Below, one piece after another: positions 17,318-26,612 of a stretch of DNA of 64,000 nucleotides. The translations under genes and the position numbers were made by a program. Origin of the DNA: Qipengyuania sp. SS22 (GTDB lineage Bacteria; Pseudomonadota; Alphaproteobacteria; Sphingomonadales; Sphingomonadaceae). The DNA is taken from assembly GCF_025736935.1 (NCBI RefSeq), contig NZ_CP107048.1, positions 1,116,001 to 1,180,000 of the forward strand, written 5' to 3'. Each line of letters starts with the position of its first letter. Position 1 is the stretch's first letter. The notes under the pieces were generated by a model. It did no database searches, was not told the origin of the DNA, and saw only the letters and a program-made list of their open reading frames with translations.

Positions 17318-18745
17318 ATGAGCGATATGCCCACTCCAGACGAATTGTTCGCCCGCCCCTTCTTCTTCTGCGGGATCGGCGGATCGGGAATGCTGCCGCT
17401 GGCGCAGATCCTGAAAGGTCGCGGCTGCACGGTCGAGGGATCGGATCGCAGCCACGACCAGAGGCGCACGCCCGACAAATTCGCCGCGCTCGAACAACAG
17501 GGTTTTATGCTGCATCCGCAGGACGGCAGCGGGATCGTCTCGGCCGAGCAGATCCTCGTCGCCAGCGCCGCAGTCGAGGATACGGTGCCCGATGCCAAGC
17601 GCGCCAAGGAACTGGGCTGCCTGCGGCTGACGCGCGCCGAGCTCAATTCGATCCTGTTCAACACCAGCGGCGCGGGGCTGGCGGTGGCCGGGACCAGCGG
17701 CAAGTCGACCGTGACCGGCATGCTTGGCTGGATCCTGCACGCCTGCGGGCGCGAGCCGACGATCATGAACGGCGCGGTGATGAAGAACTTCGTCTCGCCC
17801 GAACGCCCCTATGCCAGCGCGGTGGTCGGCGGGCAGAGCCTGTTCGTCAGCGAGGTAGATGAAAGCGACGGCTCGATCGCGCTATATCGCCCCGCGGTGG
17901 GCGTGCTGCTCAATGTCAGCCTCGACCACAAGAGCATGGAAGAACTGCGCCAACTGTTCGGCGACTATCTTTCGCGCAGCCGCATCGCGGTGATCAATGC
18001 CGACGATCCCGAGGCGCTCGCGCTGCTGCCGCACGCCAAGGAAGTCGTCACCTTCGGGATCGAGCAGGAGAAGGCGCAGATCGGCGTGGTCCCCGGTTCG
18101 ATCGCCGAAGGCCCGATGCGGCAGGCCGCGCTGATCATCGACCGGCACGATGGCAGCGAGCATGCGCTGACGCTCGACCTGCCCGGACGCCACAACCTCT
18201 CCAATGCGCTTGCCGCGATCGCGGGTGCAACTGCTGCGGGTATCCCGGTGGCCAAGGCGGTCGCGGCGCTGGCGGGTTTCGCGGGCCTTGCGCGCCGCTT
18301 CGACATTATCGGCACCAGCGCTTCGGGAATCACCGTGATCGACGATTTCGGCCACAACCCCGAGAAATGCGCCGCCACGCTGCGCACGCTCAAGGCGCAT
18401 CCGGGACGCGTGCTCGCCTTCTTCCAGCCGCATGGTTACGGCCCCTTGCGCCAGATGGGCGAGGAACTGGCCGAAACCTTTGCGCACGAACTGGACGACG
18501 GCGACCGCGTGATCCTGTGCGATCCGGTCTATTTCGGCGGTTCGGTCGATCGCAGCGAGGGCAGCGAGCGAATCGTGCGGCTGATCGAGGACGCGGGCGG
18601 ACATGCGGAACACATTCCCACGCGCGAGGCAGTGGGCGACCGGCTGGCGGAAATCGCCCAGCCCGGTGACCGGATCGTGATCATGGGGGCACGCGACGAC
18701 ACGCTGAGCGGTTTCGCGCGCAGCCTGTTCGACCGGCTGCCCTAG
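17318..18745 (+). CDS. Mur ligase family protein (MurC/Mpl-like)
   Basis: A 475-residue ATP-dependent ligase with the three-domain Mur layout. It has an N-terminal MurC-like CGIGGSGMLPLAQIL and VEGSD, the P-loop AGTSGKSTVTGM near residue 125 (MurC and Mpl usually have AGTHGKT), SEVDESDGS, NVSLDHKSM and a C-terminal VIDDFGHNPEK. The divergent LD-carboxypeptidase suggests a recycling role like Mpl, which attaches tripeptide to UDP-MurNAc, but sequence alone does not separate MurC from Mpl or another specificity. The start at 17318 (MSDMPTP) is uncertain by a few codons. Its stop shares CTAG with the convergent GST gene. Confidence 0.85.
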   Translation: MSDMPTPDELFARPFFFCGIGGSGMLPLAQILKGRGCTVEGSDRSHDQRRTPDKFAALEQQGFMLHPQDGSGIVSAEQILVASAAVEDTVPDAKRAKELGCLRLTRAELNSILFNTSGAGLAVAGTSGKSTVTGMLGWILHACGREPTIMNGAVMKNFVSPERPYASAVVGGQSLFVSEVDESDGSIALYRPAVGVLLNVSLDHKSMEELRQLFGDYLSRSRIAVINADDPEALALLPHAKEVVTFGIEQEKAQIGVVPGSIAEGPMRQAALIIDRHDGSEHALTLDLPGRHNLSNALAAIAGATAAGIPVAKAVAALAGFAGLARRFDIIGTSASGITVIDDFGHNPEKCAATLRTLKAHPGRVLAFFQPHGYGPLRQMGEELAETFAHELDDGDRVILCDPVYFGGSVDRSEGSERIVRLIEDAGGHAEHIPTREAVGDRLAEIAQPGDRIVIMGARDDTLSGFARSLFDRLP

Positions 18746-19380
18746 ATCGCGGCAGGCCCCACGGCTTCGCGCGTCACTGCACGGCGATACCCCTCGCGCG
18801 CGGTCAGCCGGTCGCGGTAGTCCTTGAGCGATTGCGGTACGCCCTCGTCCAGTCCGACCCGTCCCGCCAGGATCAGCGCATAACCGCAACAGATATCGGC
18901 CACGGTGAAGCGATCCGCGCACAGGAATTCGCGGGTTTCAAGGCGCTGCTCCAACTTGATCAACCGCTTCCAGAACCATTTGGCATAGGCCTCACCCGCC
19001 TCGCCCCAGCCCTTGTCCTTTTCGAACAGGGAGAAACGCATATAGACCGTCTGCGGGAAGGTGATCGTCGCATCGGCGTGATAGGTGAAGTCGAGATAGG
19101 CCGGATAATCCAGCTCTCCCGGTGCCACCACCAGCGACGCGTCGCTGCCCGTGGTCGCCAGATAATGCGCGATGGCGCAGCTTTCGGTCATCTGCACATC
19201 GCCCTCGACCAGCATCGGCACCGTGCCCAGCGGATTGGTCTCGAGATAGTCGGGCGCGGTGAAGCGCGGCGGAAACGGCAACAGTTTCAGCTCGACATCG
19301 ACGCCGGCTTCTTCGGCTGCCCAGGTTGCGCGCAGGCCGCGCGAACCGGCGCAGGTGTAGAGAACCGGCCGCTCAGCCAT
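18742..19380 (-). CDS. Glutathione S-transferase family protein
   Basis: A 212-residue protein with the GST layout. The thioredoxin-like N-terminal domain has LYTCAGSRGLRATWAAEEAG, the NPLGTVPMLVEGD cis-proline segment and the ESCAIAHYL glutathione-binding motif near residue 66. The all-helical C-terminal domain contains the FTVADICCGYAL N-capping box. The reaction is unknown; detoxifying conjugation, peroxidase or isomerase roles are possible. It overlaps the DUF808 gene by 8 bases and the Mur ligase stop by CTAG. Confidence 0.88.
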   Translation of the reverse strand: MAERPVLYTCAGSRGLRATWAAEEAGVDVELKLLPFPPRFTAPDYLETNPLGTVPMLVEGDVQMTESCAIAHYLATTGSDASLVVAPGELDYPAYLDFTYHADATITFPQTVYMRFSLFEKDKGWGEAGEAYAKWFWKRLIKLEQRLETREFLCADRFTVADICCGYALILAGRVGLDEGVPQSLKDYRDRLTAREGYRRAVTREAVGPAAI

Positions 19381-20323
19381 GATCGTGGGTCTTGCCGACC
19401 TTCAACACATTGTGGATCACGAACGCGAGCACGAAGCCCAGCCCCAGCCCGGCCAGCGCCGACAGGCCGGCATAAGTTGCCCATCCAAGAATACCCGAGA
19501 GACCGCCGGTAACGCCCTCGACCATGTGCTGCACCCCGTGCGCCCAGTCGGAGGGGCCGTGCAGGCCAAGCTCGTGCAGACTGTGGAGGATGATCCCGCC
19601 GCCGACCCACAACATCGCGATCGTGCCCACAAAGGACAGCGTGGTCAGCAGATAGGGGACCGAGGTGACCAGAAACTGGCCGAACCTCTGCGCCAGTTCG
19701 GAAGTCTTCGCGCGCAGGTGCAGACCGATGTCATCGAGCTTCACGATCAGCGCCACCGCGCCATAGACGAACAGCGTGACCGCGACCCCGACGATCGCCA
19801 GCACGCCCGCGCGGACGATGAAATCCTCCGCCGCCACTTCGTTGAGCGTGATTGCCATGATTTCCGCCGACAGGATAAGATCGGTGCGGATCGCGCCCGC
19901 AACGCGCTGTTTCTCGAACGCCACGGGATCGGCGATCTCGTCATCCACCGTCAGGCCGTGTTTTTCACTGCCCAGTTTCTCCATCACCTTTTCGGCGCCT
20001 TCATAGGAGAGGTAACCGCCCCCCAGCATCAGGATGAAGATAATCGCGCTTGGCAACAGCCAGCTGAGCAACAGCGCCCCGGGCAGCAGGATGATAAGCT
20101 TGTTCTTCAAGCTGCCCTTGGTAATGTTCCAGATGATAGGCAATTCGCGCGCGGGGCTGAGCCCGGTGACATAGCTCGGCGTCACTGCCGCATCGTCGAT
20201 CACGACGCCTGCGGTTTTCGTACCCGCACGGCTGGCAGCCACACCGATATCGTCGGCCGAGGCCGCCGCGGCGCGGGCAATGATCGAAACGTCGTCGAGC
20301 AGGGCTACTAATCCACCGGGCAC
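19373..20323 (-). CDS. DUF808 (YedI-like) inner-membrane protein
   Basis: A 316-residue integral membrane protein. The N-terminal LVALLDDVSIIARAAA and the KTAGVVIDDAAVTPSYVTG blocks are the DUF808 signature. Several hydrophobic helices follow, including LIILLPGALLLSWLLP and VGTIAMLWVGGGIILH, and the C-terminus is a glycine/alanine-rich helix with a histidine tail. The start is GTG 20323 with AAGGAG six bases upstream; extending further would add an implausible proline/arginine-rich leader. It overlaps the GST start by 8 bases. The function is unknown. Confidence 0.85.
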   Translation of the reverse strand: MPGGLVALLDDVSIIARAAAASADDIGVAASRAGTKTAGVVIDDAAVTPSYVTGLSPARELPIIWNITKGSLKNKLIILLPGALLLSWLLPSAIIFILMLGGGYLSYEGAEKVMEKLGSEKHGLTVDDEIADPVAFEKQRVAGAIRTDLILSAEIMAITLNEVAAEDFIVRAGVLAIVGVAVTLFVYGAVALIVKLDDIGLHLRAKTSELAQRFGQFLVTSVPYLLTTLSFVGTIAMLWVGGGIILHSLHELGLHGPSDWAHGVQHMVEGVTGGLSGILGWATYAGLSALAGLGLGFVLAFVIHNVLKVGKTHDHG

Positions 20324-20538
20324 GCAATACTCCTTGGTTGCAGATGCAATGCCGCCCTGCCCGCGCGGTTCCACCCTGCCAAGCCCCGAGATTGGCTTGC
20401 ATTCGCCGCCAATCCCGTTATGTGCGCGCATCCCTAGGGTCCGGCGGATATCGGATTCGGGGATGACGAAGAAAGCCGGAGGGGCCCCGCAATCCCGCGG
20501 ATCAGCCAGCGATCGGCCATATGTGAAAGGACAAGGGC

Positions 20539-20904
20539 ATGGCTCATTACGAGCATGTTTTCCTGGCGCGACAGGACCTGAGCCAGGCTCAGGTCGACCA
20601 GCTCGCCGCCACCGCTACCGAAATTGTCGAGCAGAACGAAGGCAAGGTCACCAAGACGGAGACCTGGGGCCTCAAGAACCTCGCCTACAAGATCGACCGC
20701 AACCGCAAGGCGCATTTCGTGATGCTCAACATCGAGGGCCCCGGCGCCGTCGTGCAGGAGCTCGAACGCCAGACCCGCATCAATGAAGACGTCATCCGCT
20801 ACATGACCATCCGTGTCGAAGAGCACGAAGAAGGTCCGAGCGTGATGATGCGCAAGAACGAGCGCGATGCCAAGAAGCGCCGCGACCGCGAGGAGCGTAA
20901 CTGA
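20539..20904 (+). CDS. rpsF: 30S ribosomal protein S6
   Basis: A 121-residue ribosomal protein that pairs with S18 on the small-subunit platform. The start [20 protein letters not shown] and [12 protein letters not shown] are family hallmarks. The C-terminal extension is basic and ends REERN, not the Glu-Glu tail that RimK extends in E. coli, although a rimK gene lies about 4.3 kb downstream on the other strand. AAGGGC precedes the ATG. The stop overlaps the rpsR start by one base (TGATG). Confidence 0.98.
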   Translation: MAHYEHVFLARQDLSQAQVDQLAATATEIVEQNEGKVTKTETWGLKNLAYKIDRNRKAHFVMLNIEGPGAVVQELERQTRINEDVIRYMTIRVEEHEEGPSVMMRKNERDAKKRRDREERN

Positions 20905-21128
20905 TGGCCCGCCCGTTTTTCCGCCGCCGCAAGTCCTGCCCCTTCTCGGGCAAGAACGCCCCCGCGATCGACTACAAGGATGTGCGCCTGCTGCAGGGCT
21001 TCATGTCCGAGCGTGGCAAGATCGTCCCCAGCCGCATCACCGCCGTCAGCGCGAAGAAGCAGCGTGAACTGGCCAAGGCCATCAAGCGCGCCCGCCACAT
21101 CGGCCTGCTGCCGTACATCGTGAAGTAG
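20904..21128 (+). CDS. rpsR: 30S ribosomal protein S18
   Basis: A 74-residue small-subunit protein binding S6 and 16S rRNA. It starts [16 protein letters not shown], keeps the family core [13 protein letters not shown] and [23 protein letters not shown], and ends with the usual basic [13 protein letters not shown] cysteine near residue 12 is retained. It is cotranslated with rpsF and lies 10 bases before rplI in the conserved rpsF-rpsR-rplI operon. Confidence 0.98.
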   Translation: MARPFFRRRKSCPFSGKNAPAIDYKDVRLLQGFMSERGKIVPSRITAVSAKKQRELAKAIKRARHIGLLPYIVK

Positions 21129-21138
21129 GGGAATAACC

Positions 21139-21807
21139 ATGGATATCATTCTCCTTCAGAGGATCGAAAAGCTCGGCTCGATCGGTGACGTCGTCACCGT
21201 GAAGGACGGCTACGCCCGCAACTTCCTGCTCCCGCAGAAGAAGGCCCTGCGCGCCAACGAGTCGAACAAGAAGGTCTTCGAAGCGAACCGCGACCGCCTG
21301 GAAAAGGAAAATGCGGAACGTCGCGGCGAAGCCGAGAAGGCTGGCGAAAAGGTCCAGGGCGAGGAAATCGTCCTGCTCCGCGCGGCATCGAACACCGGCC
21401 AGCTCTACGGCTCGGTCAACGTGCGCGACATCGCTGCATCGCTGGGCGAAAAGGGCCACGAGATCGACAAGAAGCAGGTCATCATGGGTGATCCGATCAA
21501 GGCGATCGGCATGCATGAAGTCCGCATCGATCTTCACCCCGAAGTCTCGGTCACGGTGAAGGCCAATGTCGCCCGCAGCGACGACGAAGCCGAACTGCAG
21601 AGCCAGGGCATCGACGTGATGGCGCAGATGTTCGAAGACGAACAGCGCGAGATCGAAGAAGCTGCCGAAGCCAACCGGACCGACCCGACACTCGAGCCGG
21701 GTGAAATCCCCGCCGACATGCTCGAAGACGGTGTCAGCACCGAAGACGGCGTGAGCGAGACCGAAGCGAAGATCGAAGCCACGGCGCCGGACGGCGACGA
21801 AGGCTGA
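21139..21807 (+). CDS. rplI: 50S ribosomal protein L9 with long acidic C-terminal extension
   Basis: A 222-residue large-subunit protein, longer than the roughly 150 of E. coli. The N-terminal domain [19 protein letters not shown] with [16 protein letters not shown], the connecting helix and the C-terminal RNA-binding domain ([11 protein letters not shown]) are all present. From about residue 150 an acidic tail follows, rich in Glu, Asp and Ala, a feature of alphaproteobacterial L9. GGGGA precedes the ATG. A strong terminator lies 23 bases after the stop. Confidence 0.97.
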   Translation: MDIILLQRIEKLGSIGDVVTVKDGYARNFLLPQKKALRANESNKKVFEANRDRLEKENAERRGEAEKAGEKVQGEEIVLLRAASNTGQLYGSVNVRDIAASLGEKGHEIDKKQVIMGDPIKAIGMHEVRIDLHPEVSVTVKANVARSDDEAELQSQGIDVMAQMFEDEQREIEEAAEANRTDPTLEPGEIPADMLEDGVSTEDGVSETEAKIEATAPDGDEG

Positions 21808-21829
21808 TCCCCGCGATCACGATCAAAAC

Positions 21830-21863
21830 AGGGCGCGGCGGCTTCGGTCACCGCGCCCTTTTT
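21830..21863 (+). terminator. Rho-independent terminator of the rpsF-rpsR-rplI operon
   Basis: AGGGCGCGG (21830-21838) pairs perfectly with CCGCGCCCT (21851-21859) across a 12-base loop and is followed by a five-T run. It is the textbook form and the clearest terminator in the window. Confidence 0.9.
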
Positions 21864-21939
21864 GTAAGTAGCGCCCGCACACCCTATGTGCAGGCACGAG
21901 ACGCGAAAGCGAAAACAACAAGAGGCAGGAGGAACGCCC

Positions 21940-23379
21940 ATGGAATCGATCGAACAGACCCTCGACCGGCTTGAAAAGATCTATGACGCCGCGGTGGAAC
22001 GGCTGCGCGAGGACGTGATCGCATTCGGCCGCGAGCGTGAGATACCCGCCCCCGAACGGCGCAGCGACGGCAGCTATGCCTATCCCGAACTGCGGCTGCG
22101 GTTTCGCGGTGGCGACCAGCCCGAGGATCGCAACCGCGCCTTTGGACGGCTCAACGCGCCGGGCCTCTACACTACCACCGTCACCCGACCCGCGCTGTTC
22201 CGCGATTACCTGCGCGAGCAGCTCGAACTGATCGACGAGAATTACGAAGTCGAAATCGAAGTCGGCTCGTCGAAGCAGGAAATCCCCTTCCCCTATGTCC
22301 TCGACGGCCAGGCCGGTGCGGAATTGGTCGGCGTCGACCCCAATCTCATCGCGCGGCATTTCCCCTCGACCGAGCTCGCCGATATCGGCGACGAGCTGGC
22401 CGACGGGATCATGCTCGAGAATGCCGACGATCCCATCCCGCTGTCACTGTTCGACGGCTTGCGGACCGATTTCAGTCTCGCGCGGCTCGCGCATTACACC
22501 GGTACCAGTACCGAGCATTTCCAGCGCTTCATCCTGTTCACCAACTATCACCGTTATGTCGATGAATTTGTTGACTGGGCTGGTTCGCAGCTCGGCAAGG
22601 ACGGCTATACCGCGCTGGCTGGTGCGGGCGGCATGATGCTGACCGAGCAGACCGACAACGCCCGCGCGCAATTGTCCGACACTGCATGGCGCCGGCACCA
22701 GATGCCCGCCTATCACCTGGTCGGCCCCAACCGCGAAGGCATCACGCTGGTCAATATCGGCGTCGGCCCGAGCAATGCGAAGACGATCTGCGACCATCTC
22801 GCGGTGCTACGTCCCGAAGCGTGGCTAATGATCGGCCATTGCGGCGGCCTGCGTCCAAGCCAGAAGATTGGCGATTACGTCCTCGCCCATGCGTATCTGC
22901 GCGATGACCACGTGCTCGATTCGGTGCTGCCGCCGGAAATCCCCCTCCCAGCGATTGCCGAGGTCCAGCAGGCGCTGGCGGGTGCCGCGCAAGAGGTTTC
23001 GGGAACGCATGGCGCCGACCTCAAGCGGCGCATGCGCACGGGCACCGTGGTCACTACCGACGATCGCAACTGGGAACTGCGTTATACCAGTTCTGCGCAT
23101 CGCATGAGCCTGAGCCGCGCGGTCGGCGTCGATATGGAAAGCGCGACCATCGCCGGCCAGGGATACCGCTTCCGCGTACCCTACGGCACGCTGCTGTGCG
23201 TATCGGACAAGCCGCTGCACGGCGAGATCAAGCTGCCGGGCCAGGCCAATGCCTTCTACGAGGAAGCCATCGCGGCGCATCTCCAGATCGGCGTGACCGC
23301 GTGCAAGCTGCTCAAGGCGGAAGGCCCGCGCCTCCACAGCCGCAAACTGCGCGCTTTCAACGAACCTCCGTTCAGGTAA
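21940..23379 (+). CDS. amn: AMP nucleosidase
   Basis: A 479-residue enzyme that splits AMP into adenine and ribose 5-phosphate, adjusting adenylate pools. The N-terminal AMP-binding domain (about 1-170) contains RFRGGDQPEDRNRAFGRLN-like segments. The C-terminal nucleoside-phosphorylase-like domain contains LVNIGVGPSNAKTICDHLAV, MIGHCGGLRPSQ, VGVDMESATIAGQGYRF and CVSDKPLHGE. Length is typical. GGAGG lies 6-7 bases before the ATG at 21940. It is a separate unit beyond the rplI terminator. Confidence 0.95.
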   Translation: MESIEQTLDRLEKIYDAAVERLREDVIAFGREREIPAPERRSDGSYAYPELRLRFRGGDQPEDRNRAFGRLNAPGLYTTTVTRPALFRDYLREQLELIDENYEVEIEVGSSKQEIPFPYVLDGQAGAELVGVDPNLIARHFPSTELADIGDELADGIMLENADDPIPLSLFDGLRTDFSLARLAHYTGTSTEHFQRFILFTNYHRYVDEFVDWAGSQLGKDGYTALAGAGGMMLTEQTDNARAQLSDTAWRRHQMPAYHLVGPNREGITLVNIGVGPSNAKTICDHLAVLRPEAWLMIGHCGGLRPSQKIGDYVLAHAYLRDDHVLDSVLPPEIPLPAIAEVQQALAGAAQEVSGTHGADLKRRMRTGTVVTTDDRNWELRYTSSAHRMSLSRAVGVDMESATIAGQGYRFRVPYGTLLCVSDKPLHGEIKLPGQANAFYEEAIAAHLQIGVTACKLLKAEGPRLHSRKLRAFNEPPFR

Positions 23380-23407
23380 ACTAGCCCCCGGCAAGGGGAG
23401 AGATTGC

Positions 23408-24181
23408 ATGACCGAGACAGTGGACCGCTCGCGCTCGATCGCGGGCCGGGTGGCAATCGTGACCGGCGCCGCGAGCGGCATGGGCGCCGCCACCGCCAGG
23501 CTGTTCGCAGCCGAAGGGGCGCAGGTGGCAGTGACCGACCTCGATATGGCGGCGTGCGAAAAACGGGCGGCAGAATGCGGCAATGGCGCGCGTGCCTACG
23601 CGCTCGACGTGGCGGACAAGGAGGCAATCGCCGGTACCGTTGCGCAGATCTCGGCGGATTTCGGGCGGATCGATATTCTCGTCAACAACGCCGGGGTGTC
23701 GAGCTTTGCCCCGCTCGATGACGGCGATGCCTATGAGGAGGTCTGGCACCGCGCGCTGGCGGTCATGCTGACCGCGCATCAACGCATGGTCCGCGCCGCC
23801 CTGCCGTATCTGCGCGCCAGCGATGCCGCGCGGATCGTCAATATCGCCAGCACCGAAGGGCTCGGCGCGACACCCGGCGACACGCCCTATGTCGCCGCCA
23901 AGACGGGGGTAACCGGCCTCACCCGCGGTCTCGCAGTCGATCTCGGGCCGGAGGGTATTACCGTCAACTGCATCTGCCCCGGCCCGATCCGCACCGCGAT
24001 GACCGATGCCGTGCCCGACGAACACAAGACCATCTACGCCAAGCGCCGCACCGCGCTCAAACGGTATGGTGAACCCGAAGAAGTCGCGCATATGACGTTG
24101 TCGCTGGTGCTGCCCGCGGCGAGCTATATCACCGGAACGGTGATCCCGGTCGATGGCGGGTTGATGGCGCGCAACGCCTGA
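23408..24181 (+). CDS. SDR family NAD(P)-dependent oxidoreductase
   Basis: A 257-residue classical short-chain dehydrogenase. It shows TGAASGMGAATA near residue 20, VTDLDMAA at the cofactor-specificity strand, NNAG, the catalytic serine in IASTEG, YVAAK and a VDGGLMARN C-terminus. An aspartate at the end of the second strand suggests NAD preference. AAGGGGAG precedes the ATG. It follows amn by 28 bases and may be cotranscribed, but no shared pathway is evident. The substrate is unknown. Confidence 0.9.
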   Translation: MTETVDRSRSIAGRVAIVTGAASGMGAATARLFAAEGAQVAVTDLDMAACEKRAAECGNGARAYALDVADKEAIAGTVAQISADFGRIDILVNNAGVSSFAPLDDGDAYEEVWHRALAVMLTAHQRMVRAALPYLRASDAARIVNIASTEGLGATPGDTPYVAAKTGVTGLTRGLAVDLGPEGITVNCICPGPIRTAMTDAVPDEHKTIYAKRRTALKRYGEPEEVAHMTLSLVLPAASYITGTVIPVDGGLMARNA

Positions 24182-24194
24182 GGCCTACGCAGTC

Positions 24195-25160
24195 TCAGCG
24201 GGTGATCTGGACCACGCAGCGCAGCCCCTCGGGACGGTAGTCGAACTCGACCTGTCCGGTGCCGCCGAGCACGATCGACATCATGCGGGTGCCAAAGCCG
24301 GGCTGAATGTCCGCCTCGACCGGAGGACCGCCGCTTTCTTCCCAGACCAGCTGCATCCCGCCAGCAGTTTTCTCGATATCCATCGCCACGCGTCCTGCGG
24401 GGCTGGCGAGCGCGCCATGGGCGATGGCATTGGTCAGGAGCTCGTGCACAACCAGCGTGAAGCCCTCGGCGATATTGCCCTTCAGCCGCGGCCTGCCGCT
24501 CACTTCGAGCGTCACCCGGTCCGCGACATCCGCGAACGCTGCAAGTTCGCCTTCGATGATCGTGCGCGGACTGAACAGCTGGTCGGCATTGTCCACCAGC
24601 AGGTCATGCGTGCGCGACAAGGCGGCGACGCGGCCCTCCAGCGCCTTGCCAAAGCGGCCGACATCGGTCGCCTTGCGCGCCGACATCGAAATCATCGCGC
24701 GGATCGTCGCAAGCATGTTGCGCACGCGGTGGTTGAGTTCGGAAGTGAGGGTTTCCAGCCGCGTCTCGTTGCGCTTGGTATCGGTGATATCGATAACATG
24801 GCCGATGATCTTGGTGGGAATGCCGCTCACCACCAGTGGGCGCCCCGCCGCACTGATCCAGCGTTCCTCGCCGTCGGCGCGGGTAATGCGGCATTCGAAA
24901 ATCCAGTCCTCGACGCGTTCGAGCGCTTCGCCCTGGCGGTCGTCGACGTCGCTGCGATCTGCCGGGATCACATGATCGAGGAACTGTTCATAGGTCCATT
25001 CGGGAAGCAATTCGTCATAGCCGAAAATTTCGTCATGGCGGGTGTTGCGCCATACCTGGCCGGATTCCAGGTCGAGTTCCCAAATGCCGATCTTCCCGGC
25101 GGCGAGGACCAGCCGGAGATGATCGAGCGACGATTCGGCGAGGTGCTCTAACTCGGACAT
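24195..25160 (-). CDS. PAS-containing HWE-family sensor histidine kinase
   Basis: A 321-residue cytosolic kinase with no membrane segment. One PAS fold with its PAC extension spans about 15-130 (IGIWELDLESGQVW, then ADGEERWISAAGRP). The phosphoacceptor box is ELNHRVRNML with His144; the ATPase domain has HELLTNAIAHGA (Asn244, His248), WEESGGPP (273-280) and GFGTRM. The WxE element and the histidine in the N-box place it in the HWE group, common in alphaproteobacteria and often linked to the general stress response or light sensing. The PAS lacks an obvious LOV cysteine motif. No response regulator is adjacent. Confidence 0.9.
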   Translation of the reverse strand: MSELEHLAESSLDHLRLVLAAGKIGIWELDLESGQVWRNTRHDEIFGYDELLPEWTYEQFLDHVIPADRSDVDDRQGEALERVEDWIFECRITRADGEERWISAAGRPLVVSGIPTKIIGHVIDITDTKRNETRLETLTSELNHRVRNMLATIRAMISMSARKATDVGRFGKALEGRVAALSRTHDLLVDNADQLFSPRTIIEGELAAFADVADRVTLEVSGRPRLKGNIAEGFTLVVHELLTNAIAHGALASPAGRVAMDIEKTAGGMQLVWEESGGPPVEADIQPGFGTRMMSIVLGGTGQVEFDYRPEGLRCVVQITR

Positions 25161-25231
25161 GCGCCAAACCTATCCGCTACGGAGTGAGTGCCAAGATATT
25201 TTTCGTACGCCGGCCAGCGCACGGGGGAAGA

Positions 25232-26137
25232 TCAGCCCTGCCCCTTGGTCTTGGTCTTCCCGTCCTTGGCGCGTTTCTCGATGAATTCGATGATCATCCC
25301 GGCAATATCCTTGCCGGTCGCATTTTCGATCCCTTCGAGCCCCGGCGAGGAATTGACTTCCATGATCACCGGGCCGTGATTGGACCGCAGCATGTCGACG
25401 CCGCAGACATTGAGGCCCATGCGGCCCGCCGCACGGACGGCGGTGCTGCGTTCCTCGGGGGTAATCTTGATCAGCTGCGCGCTGCCGCCGCGGTGCAGAT
25501 TGCTACGGAAATCGTCGGGCGCGCCGGTGCGCTTCATCGCCGCGACCACCTTGCCGCCGACCACCAGCGCGCGAATATCGGTGCCGCCCGCTTCCTTGAT
25601 GAACTCCTGCACCAGGATGTTGACGTTCGCGCCGCGAAACGCCTCGATCACCGATTTGGCGCTGCTCATGGTTTCGGCAAGCACCACCCCGATGCCCTGC
25701 GTGCCTTCGAGCAGCTTGATCACCACCGGCGGCCCCTTGACCGCCTTGATGATCTCCTCCGCTGCCTTGGGGTCGTTGGCATAGGCGGTCAGCGGCAGGC
25801 CGAGCCCATGCTTGGCGAGGATCTGCATGCTGCGCAGCTTGTCGCGGCTGCGCCCGATCGCCACGCTTTCATTGAGCGGCCAGCAACCGCGCATCTCGAA
25901 CTGGCGCAGGATCGCGAGGCCGTAATTGGTGATCGAAGCGCCAATGCGCGGGATCACCGCATCGTAGCCGATGCAGGGCTCGCCATTGTAGAACACTTCG
26001 GGCTTGTGGCTGGCGATATGCACCGTGCAGCGCAGCGTATTGAGGATGTCGAGCTGGTGACCGCGTTCCTCCGCCGCCTGTTGCAGGCGCTGGTGCGAAT
26101 AGAGATTGGCGTTCCGCGCCAGCATGGCGATCTTCAT
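25232..26137 (-). CDS. rimK: RimK-type ATP-grasp ligase (ribosomal protein S6 glutamate ligase)
   Basis: A 301-residue ATP-grasp enzyme closely resembling E. coli RimK, which adds glutamates to the S6 C-terminus. It shows [95 protein letters not shown] and the magnesium/ATP segment [15 protein letters not shown]. It lies 10 bases after the RimB-like protease gene and ends a four-gene overlapping operon. The S6 encoded in this window ends EERN, so the true acceptor may not be an exposed C-terminal glutamate. Confidence 0.94.
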   Translation of the reverse strand: MKIAMLARNANLYSHQRLQQAAEERGHQLDILNTLRCTVHIASHKPEVFYNGEPCIGYDAVIPRIGASITNYGLAILRQFEMRGCWPLNESVAIGRSRDKLRSMQILAKHGLGLPLTAYANDPKAAEEIIKAVKGPPVVIKLLEGTQGIGVVLAETMSSAKSVIEAFRGANVNILVQEFIKEAGGTDIRALVVGGKVVAAMKRTGAPDDFRSNLHRGGSAQLIKITPEERSTAVRAAGRMGLNVCGVDMLRSNHGPVIMEVNSSPGLEGIENATGKDIAGMIIEFIEKRAKDGKTKTKGQG

Positions 26138-26147
26138 CGTGAGCTCC

Positions 26148-26612
26148 TCAGGGCTTGTGCCCCTTCGTCGTTTTGCGCTCGGGCGTCTGCAACCAGGAAT
26201 AGCCGCTGTCGACTACAAAACGCCGACGCAGCGACGAACGGCCGATCAGCATCGGGAATTTCATATCCCGGCGGTCGGCGAGGCTGATTTCGGCGCGGAA
26301 CTCCAGATCGCCGATCCGCAGCGGTGTCTTGATGACATAGCGCCGCTGGGTTTCGCCATTCGAGCTGGTGATGCCGCGGATATCGACATGCACCGCCTCG
26401 CATACCTGGCGCACATGCTGCTGTTCGAAATCGACCGCAAAGCGGACGAAATTCTCGCCGTCGCGTTCGAATTCCTCAAGCACCGTACCGTGCAGCGAGG
26501 ACGTTCGCGCGCCGGTATCGATCTTGGCCGGCATGGCGTGCAGCCCCAATTGTGGCAGGTGGACCAGCTCGCGCCAGCCGACGACGGGCAACGCGTTGCG
26601 TTTCAGGCTCAT
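26148..26612 (-). CDS. RimB-like retropepsin-type protease (annotated as ATP-dependent zinc protease)
   Basis: A 154-residue single-domain protein with the aspartyl-protease motif [14 protein letters not shown] (Asp32-Thr33-Gly34). The family pattern continues through [48 protein letters not shown] and a VVDSGYSWL tail. Relatives sit beside rimK in many bacteria; in Pseudomonas RimB is reported to control RimK/S6 modification. The start at 26612 overlaps the stop of the upstream beta-propeller gene (ATGA). The zinc-protease name is historical; the visible motif is retropepsin-like. Confidence 0.88.
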   Translation of the reverse strand: MSLKRNALPVVGWRELVHLPQLGLHAMPAKIDTGARTSSLHGTVLEEFERDGENFVRFAVDFEQQHVRQVCEAVHVDIRGITSSNGETQRRYVIKTPLRIGDLEFRAEISLADRRDMKFPMLIGRSSLRRRFVVDSGYSWLQTPERKTTKGHKP

